From: Pontibacter rufus
GTDB taxonomy: Bacteria > Bacteroidota > Bacteroidia > Cytophagales > Hymenobacteraceae
DNA length: 64,000 nucleotides
Reading direction: 5' to 3'
NCBI RefSeq assembly: GCF_015694705.1
Contig: NZ_JADQDR010000006.1
Location: 124,001 to 188,000 of the forward strand
Position numbers and translations under genes: made by a program. Shown piece by piece: positions 25,001-32,522 of the stretch. Each line of letters starts with the position of its first letter. Position 1 is the first letter of the stretch. The notes beneath the pieces were generated by a model. It did no database searches, was not told the DNA's origin, and was given only the letters and a program-made list of their open reading frames with translations.

Positions 25001-25690
25001 AAGATCAATCTCACTTTCTCTAATCAAAAGAATACTTTGTCAGGAGCAGCAGTTTTATACCTGATGGCCTTTTTGGTGATAACGGCTATTGCTGTGCAGC
25101 CCTTTGTGGAAATTGGCTATCTCACCCGGGACCCAATGGCTATTGCAAAAGGGAGCTTTTATTACGGGATGCTATCTAACATTGGCGTCTTACTGTGGTG
25201 CGCCACCGCTACCATTTGTCTGCTTAGCTTCTTTCTGCTAAAGCTCGTAGAATATAACCGCAAGTGTTACTTTATTTTAGCAGCAGGAGCAGTTTCATTG
25301 TTTCTTCTCCTTGACGATCTTTTTATGATACATGAAGAGGTATTCCCCAGATATCTCCATCTAAGCGAGAAGCTCGTTCTGGCTTTATATCCAATTTTGA
25401 TTTGCTGGCTGCTGCTACGCTATAGTAAAGAAATATTGAATTCTTCTTACCTGATTTTACTCTCTTCCTTAGGATTTCTCGCATTTTCAGAAATCGTTGA
25501 TGTGCTGGCGCCTCAGAATATGGAACTGGAATTTCTGTTGGAAGACGGATTTAAGTTCATGGGCATTGTAGGTTGGTGCTATTATTTTGCCAGCACCTGC
25601 TATTACACTATAAAAAACTCTTTTATCCCAGACAGAACAGACATATTACAAAGTCTCGATCCGGAAGAGCAAATAATACAGTTTTCCTGA
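24998..25690 (+). CDS. Hypothetical six-helix membrane protein
   Basis: A 230-residue integral membrane protein with about six to seven hydrophobic helices. Polar residues sit inside or next to helices (LLLDDLFMIHEEVFPRYLHL near 105-125, LAFSEIVDVLAP near 165-175, LLEDGFKFMGIVGW near 183-195); such conserved-looking D/H/E clusters recall membrane hydrolases of the CREST type, but this is speculation. The acidic tail DILQSLDPEEQ is cytoplasmic by charge. AT-rich, preceded by the start-codon hairpin and the MITE-like element. Confidence 0.65.
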   Translation: MKINLTFSNQKNTLSGAAVLYLMAFLVITAIAVQPFVEIGYLTRDPMAIAKGSFYYGMLSNIGVLLWCATATICLLSFFLLKLVEYNRKCYFILAAGAVSLFLLLDDLFMIHEEVFPRYLHLSEKLVLALYPILICWLLLRYSKEILNSSYLILLSSLGFLAFSEIVDVLAPQNMELEFLLEDGFKFMGIVGWCYYFASTCYYTIKNSFIPDRTDILQSLDPEEQIIQFS

Positions 25691-25767
25691 TCCTGATGAT
25701 TCCGACCCAAGTATGGCCAATCAGCTAATCGGAATAAACAACTTATAAGCTCATCGTACAACCATAC

Positions 25768-26670
25768 ATGAGCAAAGTATACTTTATCAGTGGCCTGGGT
25801 GCCGACTGGCGGATGTTTCAGTTCCTGAAGCTGCCCCGTTATTGGTCGCAGCAGCAGGTGGAATGGATGGAGCCGCTGCACCTGGATGAGCCGCTGCCTG
25901 ACTATGTGCAACGCCTGCAGGTACAGATAACCACCCCGGGCCCTATACTGGTTGGCTTGTCTTTTGGTGGCGTAGTAGCCATTGAGCTGGCTAAAATTCT
26001 GCAGCCGCGCAAAGTTATACTTATCTCCAGCCTGGCCACCCGCCACGCGCTGCCATGGTACTACCGGGTAGCGGGCAAAACCCGAATGCAGCGTTGGATG
26101 CCAATGCAGCTGATGAAAAACATTTATCCACTCGCGCCGCTGTTTTTTGGTGCGCATACCAGGCCGGAGAAAAAGCTGCTGAAGGAGGTAATTCTGGATA
26201 TGGATGAAAAATTCCTGCGCTGGTCGCTGGGGCAACTGCTGGCCTGGCCGCAGCAGGAAGTGCTGCCGGACCTAGTGCAAATTCATGGTACAGCCGATCT
26301 GGTACTACCACTTCACGACAGGCCCGATATTATTAAAGTGCAGGGCGGCGAGCACCTGATGGTGATGCACCGGGCCGAAGAAATAAGTGCTATCTTGAGC
26401 AAAATTTTAGAAGACGATATGCCCAACAGCAAATTTATAGTTACGCTGGCCAATGGCGAGCAGGTAGATCTAACCCAGGCCACTATCCTCAAAAGCAATA
26501 ACCTGTATCCGTTTGGCCAGCACAACTACGCCATCTACGAAACCCCGGAAGGTGTTTTTGTAAAAGGCCTGAACAAGGGCGAACGCGAAATCATGCTCAC
26601 ACACTTTGAACTGATTGACGAAGCCACTGCCCGCTCCTACAGCCATCCTTACCTCCGGGAGGACGAATAA
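25768..26670 (+). CDS. Alpha/beta hydrolase with an extra C-terminal domain
   Basis: A 300-residue protein. Residues 1-210 form a short alpha/beta hydrolase: oxyanion segment FISGLGADWRMF, nucleophile elbow GLSFGG (Ser near 68), acid region HGTADLVLP and the histidine in GGEHLMVMH. The last 85 residues (from DDMPNSKFIVTLANGEQVDL) are a separate beta-rich domain ending SYSHPYLREDE, not part of the hydrolase fold; I do not recognise it. It overlaps functionally with the FAD oxidoreductase that begins three bases after its stop, so both are co-expressed. Confidence 0.8.
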   Translation: MSKVYFISGLGADWRMFQFLKLPRYWSQQQVEWMEPLHLDEPLPDYVQRLQVQITTPGPILVGLSFGGVVAIELAKILQPRKVILISSLATRHALPWYYRVAGKTRMQRWMPMQLMKNIYPLAPLFFGAHTRPEKKLLKEVILDMDEKFLRWSLGQLLAWPQQEVLPDLVQIHGTADLVLPLHDRPDIIKVQGGEHLMVMHRAEEISAILSKILEDDMPNSKFIVTLANGEQVDLTQATILKSNNLYPFGQHNYAIYETPEGVFVKGLNKGEREIMLTHFELIDEATARSYSHPYLREDE

Positions 26671-26673
26671 ACC

Positions 26674-27813
26674 ATGCAGCTCAGTTTCTGGGAACGCGAT
26701 ACTTATTTCAGCAACATTGATGTGTTGATTGTCGGCAGCGGCTTGGTAGGCCTAAGCGCAGCGCTGCACCTGAAAACCACACAACCGCGGTTAAAGGTAC
26801 TGGTGGCGGAGCGGGGTTTGCTGCCCATGGGCGGCAGCTCAAAAAATGCCGGTTTTGCCTGTTTCGGCAGCCCCTCCGAATTGCTGGAAGACTTAGCCCA
26901 CCACTCCGAAGATGCTGTTTTCGGTTTGGTGGAGCGCCGCTGGAAGGGCCTGCAACGGCTGCGCCACAACCTCGGCGACACCGCCATTGACTATCACCGC
27001 TGGGGAGGCTACGAGTTGTTCGGGTCGCAACAGGAGCAGTTACACGATGCATGTATGGAGCGCCTGCCTTACCTGAACAGACACCTGCAAAGTATAACCG
27101 GAGAAACCAACATTTACTGCAGTGCCGATAGCAAAACCGGCAGCTTTGGCTTTAAGCAGGTATGTCATTTACTTGAAAGCACCGCCGAAGGCCAGATAGA
27201 TACAGGCAAAATGATCCTGGCCCTGACGCAGAAAGTGCAGCAGTTGGGCGTGCTGGTGCTTAATGGGCTGGAAGTACAACAGCTTCAGGAGGAGGGAACA
27301 GGCATACGCGCCACCACTTTGCAGGGTATACAGCTACAGGCCCGTGCAGCGCTGGTTGCCACCAACGGCTTTGCCCGGCAATTGCTGCCGCACCTGTCCA
27401 TTGTGCCGGCACGGGCGCAGGTACTCGTCACCAGGCCTATTGCGGCGCTGCCGTTTAAAGGCACTTTTCATTACGACAAAGGCTATTATTATTTCCGCAA
27501 CATTGGCAACCGGGTATTATTCGGAGGCGGCCGCAACCTGGATTTTGAAACAGAAGAAACACCCGAACTGGGACTAACAAACCTGGTGCAGGATAAACTG
27601 GAAGAATTGCTGCGCACCGTTATACTTCCGGACACGCCTTTTGAAATAGAGCAGCGCTGGAGTGGCATCATGGGCTTTGGCGCAGAAAAAACGACGATCG
27701 TACAGCAGGTCTCCGGGCGCATCAGTTGCGCGATTCGTCTCAGCGGCATGGGCATCGCTATTGGGTCGCTGGTAGGGGAAGAAGGTGCAGAACTGGTGCT
27801 GCAGCAGCTTTAA
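26674..27813 (+). CDS. FAD-dependent oxidoreductase (DAO family)
   Basis: A 379-residue D-amino-acid-oxidase/glycine-oxidase-type flavoenzyme. The dinucleotide motif DVLIVGSGLVGLSAALHL (16-33) is followed by the acidic ribose-binding end VLVAERG and the flavin-positioning GGSSKNAGFACFGSPSE. A substrate-binding centre and RVLFGGGRNLDFETEE, then GRISCAIRLSGMGIAIG near the C-terminus complete the fold. Substrate is unknown; related Bacteroidota enzymes are generically called FAD-dependent oxidoreductases. Tightly linked to the alpha/beta hydrolase upstream. Confidence 0.88.
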   Translation: MQLSFWERDTYFSNIDVLIVGSGLVGLSAALHLKTTQPRLKVLVAERGLLPMGGSSKNAGFACFGSPSELLEDLAHHSEDAVFGLVERRWKGLQRLRHNLGDTAIDYHRWGGYELFGSQQEQLHDACMERLPYLNRHLQSITGETNIYCSADSKTGSFGFKQVCHLLESTAEGQIDTGKMILALTQKVQQLGVLVLNGLEVQQLQEEGTGIRATTLQGIQLQARAALVATNGFARQLLPHLSIVPARAQVLVTRPIAALPFKGTFHYDKGYYYFRNIGNRVLFGGGRNLDFETEETPELGLTNLVQDKLEELLRTVILPDTPFEIEQRWSGIMGFGAEKTTIVQQVSGRISCAIRLSGMGIAIGSLVGEEGAELVLQQL

Positions 27814-28035
27814 GAAAGCCGCACCTGTCAACTGTTTAAGTATAAAGCAGTACCTGTACAAGAATAGCCTGAAGTATAAACAGATGCTGTTATTCTGAAA
27901 GTTGAAAGTCCCGGACCGAATTCGGGTAATCCCGGTAGCGGGCATCGCCGGCACTTATTTTGCTGACAAACTCCCCCGTAAATAGTGCGGGATTTATACT
28001 TGCAGGAGGGTGAGCTACCGCTGGCCGGGCATAAA

Positions 28036-28063
28036 AAAAGCAAACCGGTTATGCCAGTTTGCC
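28036..28063 (-). terminator. Terminator for the 70-residue minus-strand gene
   Basis: Read on the minus strand, GCAAAC and GTTTGC pair around the loop and are followed by seven T residues, 26 bases after the gene's stop codon. Confidence 0.7.
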
Positions 28064-28088
28064 TTTCATACTTGCCAGGAGGAATAGT

Positions 28089-28301
28089 TTAGTAAGCCGC
28101 AGCCCATCTGTTTTGTGTTTGATTATACATAGGTTTATAGCTTGCCAGTGCCTCTTTTTCGGCACGATAAAAGGCTTGGTACTCTTCTTCGCTCAGTTCT
28201 TCGCGCAGGGCAATATGGAACCGGGCCAGTTTTGGGTATAAACTGTTACGTTCGCGCCGCTCCTGCGGGCTGTTTCTGTTAAATTCATAAAAGCTTTTCA
28301 T
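28089..28301 (-). CDS. Small conserved-looking hydrophilic protein
   Basis: A 70-residue charged, helical protein (MKSFYEFNRNSPQERRERN, then ELSEEEYQAFYRAEKEAL). It has no signal peptide or membrane segment. The predicted long helix and heptad-like charge pattern, plus a proper terminator, support it as a real gene; the function is unknown. Confidence 0.55.
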   Translation of the reverse strand: MKSFYEFNRNSPQERRERNSLYPKLARFHIALREELSEEEYQAFYRAEKEALASYKPMYNQTQNRWAAAY

Positions 28302-28440
28302 AGCAGTTACTTTAGGTGAATAGATTTATTAATAGCAAAATCCGCGAAGTCTAACTTACTACTAACCAGCCTATTTGGTTGCTTTCTTTTATGGAATTTT
28401 CTTTAAAACAGAGAATACATTATAAATATGATAAACAAAC

Positions 28441-28471
28441 AAGGGTCAGTACCAATATGGTACTGACCCTT
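28441..28471 (-). terminator. Terminator for the M49-like peptidase gene
   Basis: AAGGGTCAGTACC and GGTACTGACCCTT form a perfect 13-pair stem around AATAT, about 50 bases beyond the peptidase stop on the minus strand and followed by a T-rich stretch there. Confidence 0.8.
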
Positions 28472-28522
28472 GTCCGATACTATACCTCCTTACAAGCTTT
28501 TAATTTATACTTCGTGGATGTC

Positions 28523-30187
28523 TTATTTTAAACCCAGCACCGCCGGGCCCTGCTCAAATACAATGTCCACCGGAATGTTTTTCTCCGACAGGCGATCCAG
28601 GTCGGCCTGCAGTTGCGGACTGATGATGCCTTTTTCGTCAACCAGCTTTTGCACACCTTCGTAGTCGCCGTTGCCCTGCAGGGTCAGGATGGTTTCGGAT
28701 AGTTTGTTCATGGCTTCGCGCATCTTCTGGTAGTTTACGCGGTACTTGCCTGTTGCCTCATCGCGCTCAAAAGCGCCATTGTCTTTAAAAAAGTTGAAGC
28801 GCACCATGTTGGCTTTGCCATGCGCATCGGCAGCCCCGAAACGCACTGAACGGAAAATACCGGCCAGGAAAGTAGTATAATAATCTTCCAGGCTGCCTTC
28901 CAGTTCGCCCTTCTCTTTCAGCTGCGTAATCATGTAAAGGCCAAGTATGTCAGCCTTGCCTTCTTCCAGCGCCGAAGCATGTTCTTTAAGCGCTTCGCGC
29001 ACAGTGCCTTTGCCGTTGATGGTATTTTTGATACCCAGGCCGTGCGCCACCTCATGGAACATGGTATTGGCAAAAAAAGCATCGAAGGTTACATGCTGCT
29101 GTTGATCTTCGGCAATCAGTTCTTCGGCAATCGGCACCATAATCTTATCGAACTTGGCACGCATGGCATTTTTAAGCTGCAGGCGGCGTGTGCCTCTGGT
29201 CAGCTGCACTTCCTCGTCGTTGGGCAGGTTGATGGCGATGGTTTTACCGCCGGCATTGCTGTCGCCGGCATAGTATACTACATCGTATGCATTCAGATCG
29301 GCATCGGAACCAGGGGTTTCCTTTTTATACTTAGCCGCAACCGGAAGCCCGCGCTGCAGCTCCGGCAGAAAAGCCGCAAACCTGGCCAGGCGCTGGCTCC
29401 AGTCCATGTCTTTTACCAGCACATAAGCCTCGTGCGAGGCTTTGTAGCCAAACAGCTTGTCTTCATACGTTTCGATGGGCCCAATCACCAGGTCCAGTTT
29501 GTTGCTTTTCATGTCCATCCAGGCAAGGTCGCTGGGCTGATAGTTATCAGTCAGCAGCGCCTCGGCCCGCAGGTTCAGGTATTTTTTCAGCCCTGCGTCT
29601 TCAGTCAGGTCAGCGGCCCGCTTCAGCAGGCCGGCGGCACGTTGCACCTCCTCTTCAAACTGCACATGATAGGGCACCGTTACCAGCTTTCCGTTTTCGT
29701 CACGACGCAGGAAAGTATACTGGCTGGCTTTGTCGGGTAAATCAGCCTGCTCAAACTCCTCTTTCGTCATATCTTCGGGATAGAAATTAGCGCCGGCCGG
29801 CTTTGGCCCTACACCCGCAATAAAAGGCTCATTGCCGTTCAGCCGGTCCCAGGGGCCATAGTTCAGTTGCACAAACTTTTTGACAGGTTCGCTGTCCAGC
29901 GCAGCTAACAGGGAGTCGCCTTTGCCATAGGTTTCGTACCAGTACAGCTCATTCATGATGTCAGAGGCTTGCATGAGTAACGGCAGCATCTGCTTTTCCT
30001 TTTCGCTCAGTTTGCTCAGGTCAGTAGTCAGGCGGACGGTGGCATACATATCCAGTTTCTGCTGAATGCTGTCGTCTGCCTGCACGGCTGTAGGGTTCCC
30101 GGCTCCTGCTTCGCCGGTAGTTTTGCTGTTGCAGCTAAAGGTTGCTGCCGCTAACACAGAGGCAAAAAATAGGTGGCGTGATTTCAT
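28523..30187 (-). CDS. Zinc-peptidase lipoprotein related to dipeptidyl peptidase III (M49)
   Basis: From the ATG at 30187 the protein has 554 residues and a lipoprotein signal (FFASVLAAATFSC, then NSK); the frame extends 13 codons further upstream but without sense. The body shows YGPWDRLNGN, GVGPKPAGANFYP and the zinc site HEVAHG (about 376-381) with the third ligand in EEGKADILG. This resembles the Bacteroidota DPP3-family/Zn-dependent hydrolases, although the canonical M49 site is HExxGH with one extra residue. It is probably anchored in the periplasm and cleaves short peptides. Confidence 0.82.
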   Translation of the reverse strand: MKSRHLFFASVLAAATFSCNSKTTGEAGAGNPTAVQADDSIQQKLDMYATVRLTTDLSKLSEKEKQMLPLLMQASDIMNELYWYETYGKGDSLLAALDSEPVKKFVQLNYGPWDRLNGNEPFIAGVGPKPAGANFYPEDMTKEEFEQADLPDKASQYTFLRRDENGKLVTVPYHVQFEEEVQRAAGLLKRAADLTEDAGLKKYLNLRAEALLTDNYQPSDLAWMDMKSNKLDLVIGPIETYEDKLFGYKASHEAYVLVKDMDWSQRLARFAAFLPELQRGLPVAAKYKKETPGSDADLNAYDVVYYAGDSNAGGKTIAINLPNDEEVQLTRGTRRLQLKNAMRAKFDKIMVPIAEELIAEDQQQHVTFDAFFANTMFHEVAHGLGIKNTINGKGTVREALKEHASALEEGKADILGLYMITQLKEKGELEGSLEDYYTTFLAGIFRSVRFGAADAHGKANMVRFNFFKDNGAFERDEATGKYRVNYQKMREAMNKLSETILTLQGNGDYEGVQKLVDEKGIISPQLQADLDRLSEKNIPVDIVFEQGPAVLGLK

Positions 30188-30431
30188 TATAGCTGTTGTT
30201 TTAGTTCTGTGGATGAAGGTAATCATTTTTGACGGCGCGCCAAGTATAGAAAAGCAGCACCGGCAAGGCAGATCAATCTCTGTTCCAAAGTATAAATACG
30301 CGCTCCTGCGGATTTGTAATCAGCGCTGGCGAACAGGCCAGAAGATAAATCACCAGCAAGCGCCTGTTTAGATTAAAACGCGGAACAGCTTTAAGGTATA
30401 AGTGCTTACTTCACAAAGTATACATCAGGTA

Positions 30432-31046
30432 CTAAAACAGGCCGAACAGCTCTACCTGGATCTTTTCGATGATGGTTCCCAAATCTTCCGGGCTGGCCAC
30501 AAAATCAAGGTTGTTGACGTCGATGACCAGCAGTTTGCCCTGGTCATACTGGCTTATCCAGGTGTTGTAATGTTCGTTCAGGTTGCGCAGGTAGTTGATG
30601 CTGATGCTGCTTTCGTAATCGCGGTTGCGTTTCTCAATTTGTCCGATCAGTTTCGGCAGGTCGGCTTTCAGGTATATCATCAGATCAGGCGCTTTTACCA
30701 TGCTGATCATCGACTGGAACAGCGCAAAATAATTGTCGTAATCGCGGGTGCTCATGAAGCCGGACTGGTGCAGGTTTTTGGCGAAGATAAAAGCGTCTTC
30801 GTAAATGGTGCGATCCTGGATAACGTTGCGCTTGTTGGCCTGGATCTGCTGCACCTGGTTAAAACGGCTGTTGAGGAAAAATACCTGCAGGTGGAAAGCC
30901 CAGCGCTCCATGTCTTCGTAAAAATCCTTCAGATACGGATTGTTCTCTACTGCCTCCAGGTACAAATCCCATTTAAAATGCTGCGCCAGTTTGGCGGCCA
31001 GGGTGGTTTTGCCGGCGCCAATGTTGCCCACTATTGCGATGTGCAT
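30432..31046 (-). CDS. Deoxynucleoside kinase
   Basis: A 204-residue enzyme with the P-loop GNIGAGKTT (7-15), the catalytic-base region LYLEAVENNPYLKDFY (Glu31), and DRTIYEDAFIFA (78-89), the dNK signature. The LID region is IEKRNRDYE. It phosphorylates deoxyadenosine or deoxycytidine with ATP in deoxynucleotide salvage. Length and motif order match the Bacteroidota/Firmicutes dAK/dCK type. It is a single-gene unit on the minus strand. Confidence 0.92.
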   Translation of the reverse strand: MHIAIVGNIGAGKTTLAAKLAQHFKWDLYLEAVENNPYLKDFYEDMERWAFHLQVFFLNSRFNQVQQIQANKRNVIQDRTIYEDAFIFAKNLHQSGFMSTRDYDNYFALFQSMISMVKAPDLMIYLKADLPKLIGQIEKRNRDYESSISINYLRNLNEHYNTWISQYDQGKLLVIDVNNLDFVASPEDLGTIIEKIQVELFGLF

Positions 31047-31210
31047 AATTTACTGCTGTTTATTAAAAGCCTGCTGCAAAAGTATAGCTTTTTGCCGGAT
31101 GTGTGTCGCTGCGCTTTACAAATCGGGAGGAATAAGCTTACCCGTGGCAGCTATACTTAACGCTTCGTTTTAGGAGCCGTACAAACAAGTATAACTAAAA
31201 TCCGAAAGCT

Positions 31211-31387
31211 ATGACCAAAGGACATAACCAGGAGCCGGGCAAGCAAAGCAAGCCATTCGGCAAAGATCCTGACGACAAAAAAGAAAACCGCCACCTGACA
31301 GATCAGAAGCAGAACAAAAGCCCCGACCAGGGCCGCAACGAAAACAAAGAACAATCGGGCGGCACCAAAGGCCAGAACGCTATTTAA
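31211..31387 (+). CDS. 58-residue very hydrophilic protein
   Basis: ATG at 31211 to TAA at 31387 encodes a 58-residue peptide composed almost entirely of Lys, Asp, Glu, Gln, Asn and Gly (KGHNQEPGKQSKPFGKDPDD at the start, EQSGGTKGQNAI at the end), with no hydrophobic core. Such proteins are typically disordered stress-protein-like polypeptides. Codon use matches the neighbours and an excellent terminator follows 12 bases later, which supports a real gene. No family is recognised. Confidence 0.6.
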   Translation: MTKGHNQEPGKQSKPFGKDPDDKKENRHLTDQKQNKSPDQGRNENKEQSGGTKGQNAI

Positions 31388-31398
31388 ATAAGTTTAAG

Positions 31399-31447
31399 GC
31401 CAAAAAACAGCAGCCCCGGCAGTTTTATACCTGCCGGGGCTGCTGTT
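31399..31447. terminator. Very strong bidirectional terminator
   Basis: AACAGCAGCCCCGGCAG and CTGCCGGGGCTGCTGTT form a perfect 17-pair stem with loop TTTTATAC, flanked by A- and T-runs. It serves both the 58-codon gene and the convergent minus-strand gene. Confidence 0.92.
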
Positions 31448-31479
31448 TTAAAGTATAAATCTTTGTGGCCTGTACCGCG

Positions 31480-32112
31480 TTAGTGTTCCTCGCGCACATT
31501 TTCGTACGCATCTTTGGCTTCGCGGCTTTTTTTGAGGGTGGCAAACTCTACCTGCAAAGCAGCTATCTTTATTTTATCGCTGTTGCTCAATTTGTCAAGC
31601 ACCTCGTTTTTCCGGGTGTTCATCTCTCCCATCACCAGTTCGGCATAATCCCAGTCGCGCAGGCTCCAGTCGCGGCGCTGCGTGCGCGTAAGTTCCAGCG
31701 CCTGCACAAAGCTATCGCGCAGATTTGCTGGCCTGATGCGGCCAATCTGCGAGGTGCCCGTCATCCGGCGCTCCCAGTTCTCCAGTTCACGTCCATTTGG
31801 GTTGGTCGCCTTGCGGGTTTCATTTTGCGCTTCCCACTGCTGGTAACGCTGCTTTATGCTGTTATACTCCGCCCGCGATGAATCCGACAATTCCTTGGCG
31901 TTCTGATCCAGCGTGGAAGTTTTAGCTTTATACTCTTTCTTCACCAACGGCCACTCGGCACGGATGGTGCTGTCTGCCATACTTGATTTTTCACGCATCC
32001 AGGCGCGCAGGTTGTTCAGATCTGTTTCCACCTGCGATTGTGACTGGGCCTGCACACCGCAGGTAAGGCCGGTGAGCAGCAGCGTCAGCAGCCAGGTTGT
32101 TAGTTTTTTCAT
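31480..32112 (-). CDS. Secreted helical protein of unknown function
   Basis: A 210-residue protein with signal peptide MKKLTTWLLTLLLTGLTCG (cleavage near VQA). The mature part is almost entirely charged amphipathic helix (LDQNAKELSDSSRAEYNSIK, NTRKNEVLDKLSNSDKIK), likely a periplasmic coiled coil. Trp-containing repeats such as YQQWEAQNE and LRDWDYAELV occur in it. No enzymatic motif or family is recognised. Confidence 0.65.
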   Translation of the reverse strand: MKKLTTWLLTLLLTGLTCGVQAQSQSQVETDLNNLRAWMREKSSMADSTIRAEWPLVKKEYKAKTSTLDQNAKELSDSSRAEYNSIKQRYQQWEAQNETRKATNPNGRELENWERRMTGTSQIGRIRPANLRDSFVQALELTRTQRRDWSLRDWDYAELVMGEMNTRKNEVLDKLSNSDKIKIAALQVEFATLKKSREAKDAYENVREEH

Positions 32113-32522
32113 AAGTGTTTAAATATAAATACAGGTATAAATTATCAGATAACAAACAATGCCTTCAATTCAAAACATGCTGGTATAAAACTTGTTGTAA
32201 TTTCAAATTAAGCAGCACTTAATAACATATTAGGTTATAGGTACTGCCTAAGTATAAACAACACGTAGCATGATGGCAGTATCGGGGGTAGTATAAAATG
32301 ATAATTGCAGCACAAAGTTAATGCCGTGCCTGTATTTAACCGCTATCAATTTAAAATATTGTGTGATGGCAGGCGCGGCAGTAGCGCAGATTACATTAAC
32401 ATGACCTGTACCAGGCCATAATTTGTACTACCCTTTATGCTGCATATCCGTTTATATGCCGTAAAAGTACGTGAGCCATTTCTGAAATGCGCTGTAAAAC
32501 ACAACAACATTAACCCCAATGT
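32113..32522. other. AT-rich divergent intergenic region
   Basis: These 410 bases separate the secreted helical protein and the GAF gene, which diverge. I find no reading frame with coding character and no strong TTG/TAnnTTTG pair. Several TATACTT-type words are present. Promoters for both genes must be here but I cannot place them confidently. Confidence 0.4.

Noticed and set aside
28089-28301. Opposite-strand frame at 28059-28241 as the true gene
   Set aside because: The minus-strand 70-codon gene has a helical, charged pattern and a matching terminator; the plus-strand frame is antisense noise.
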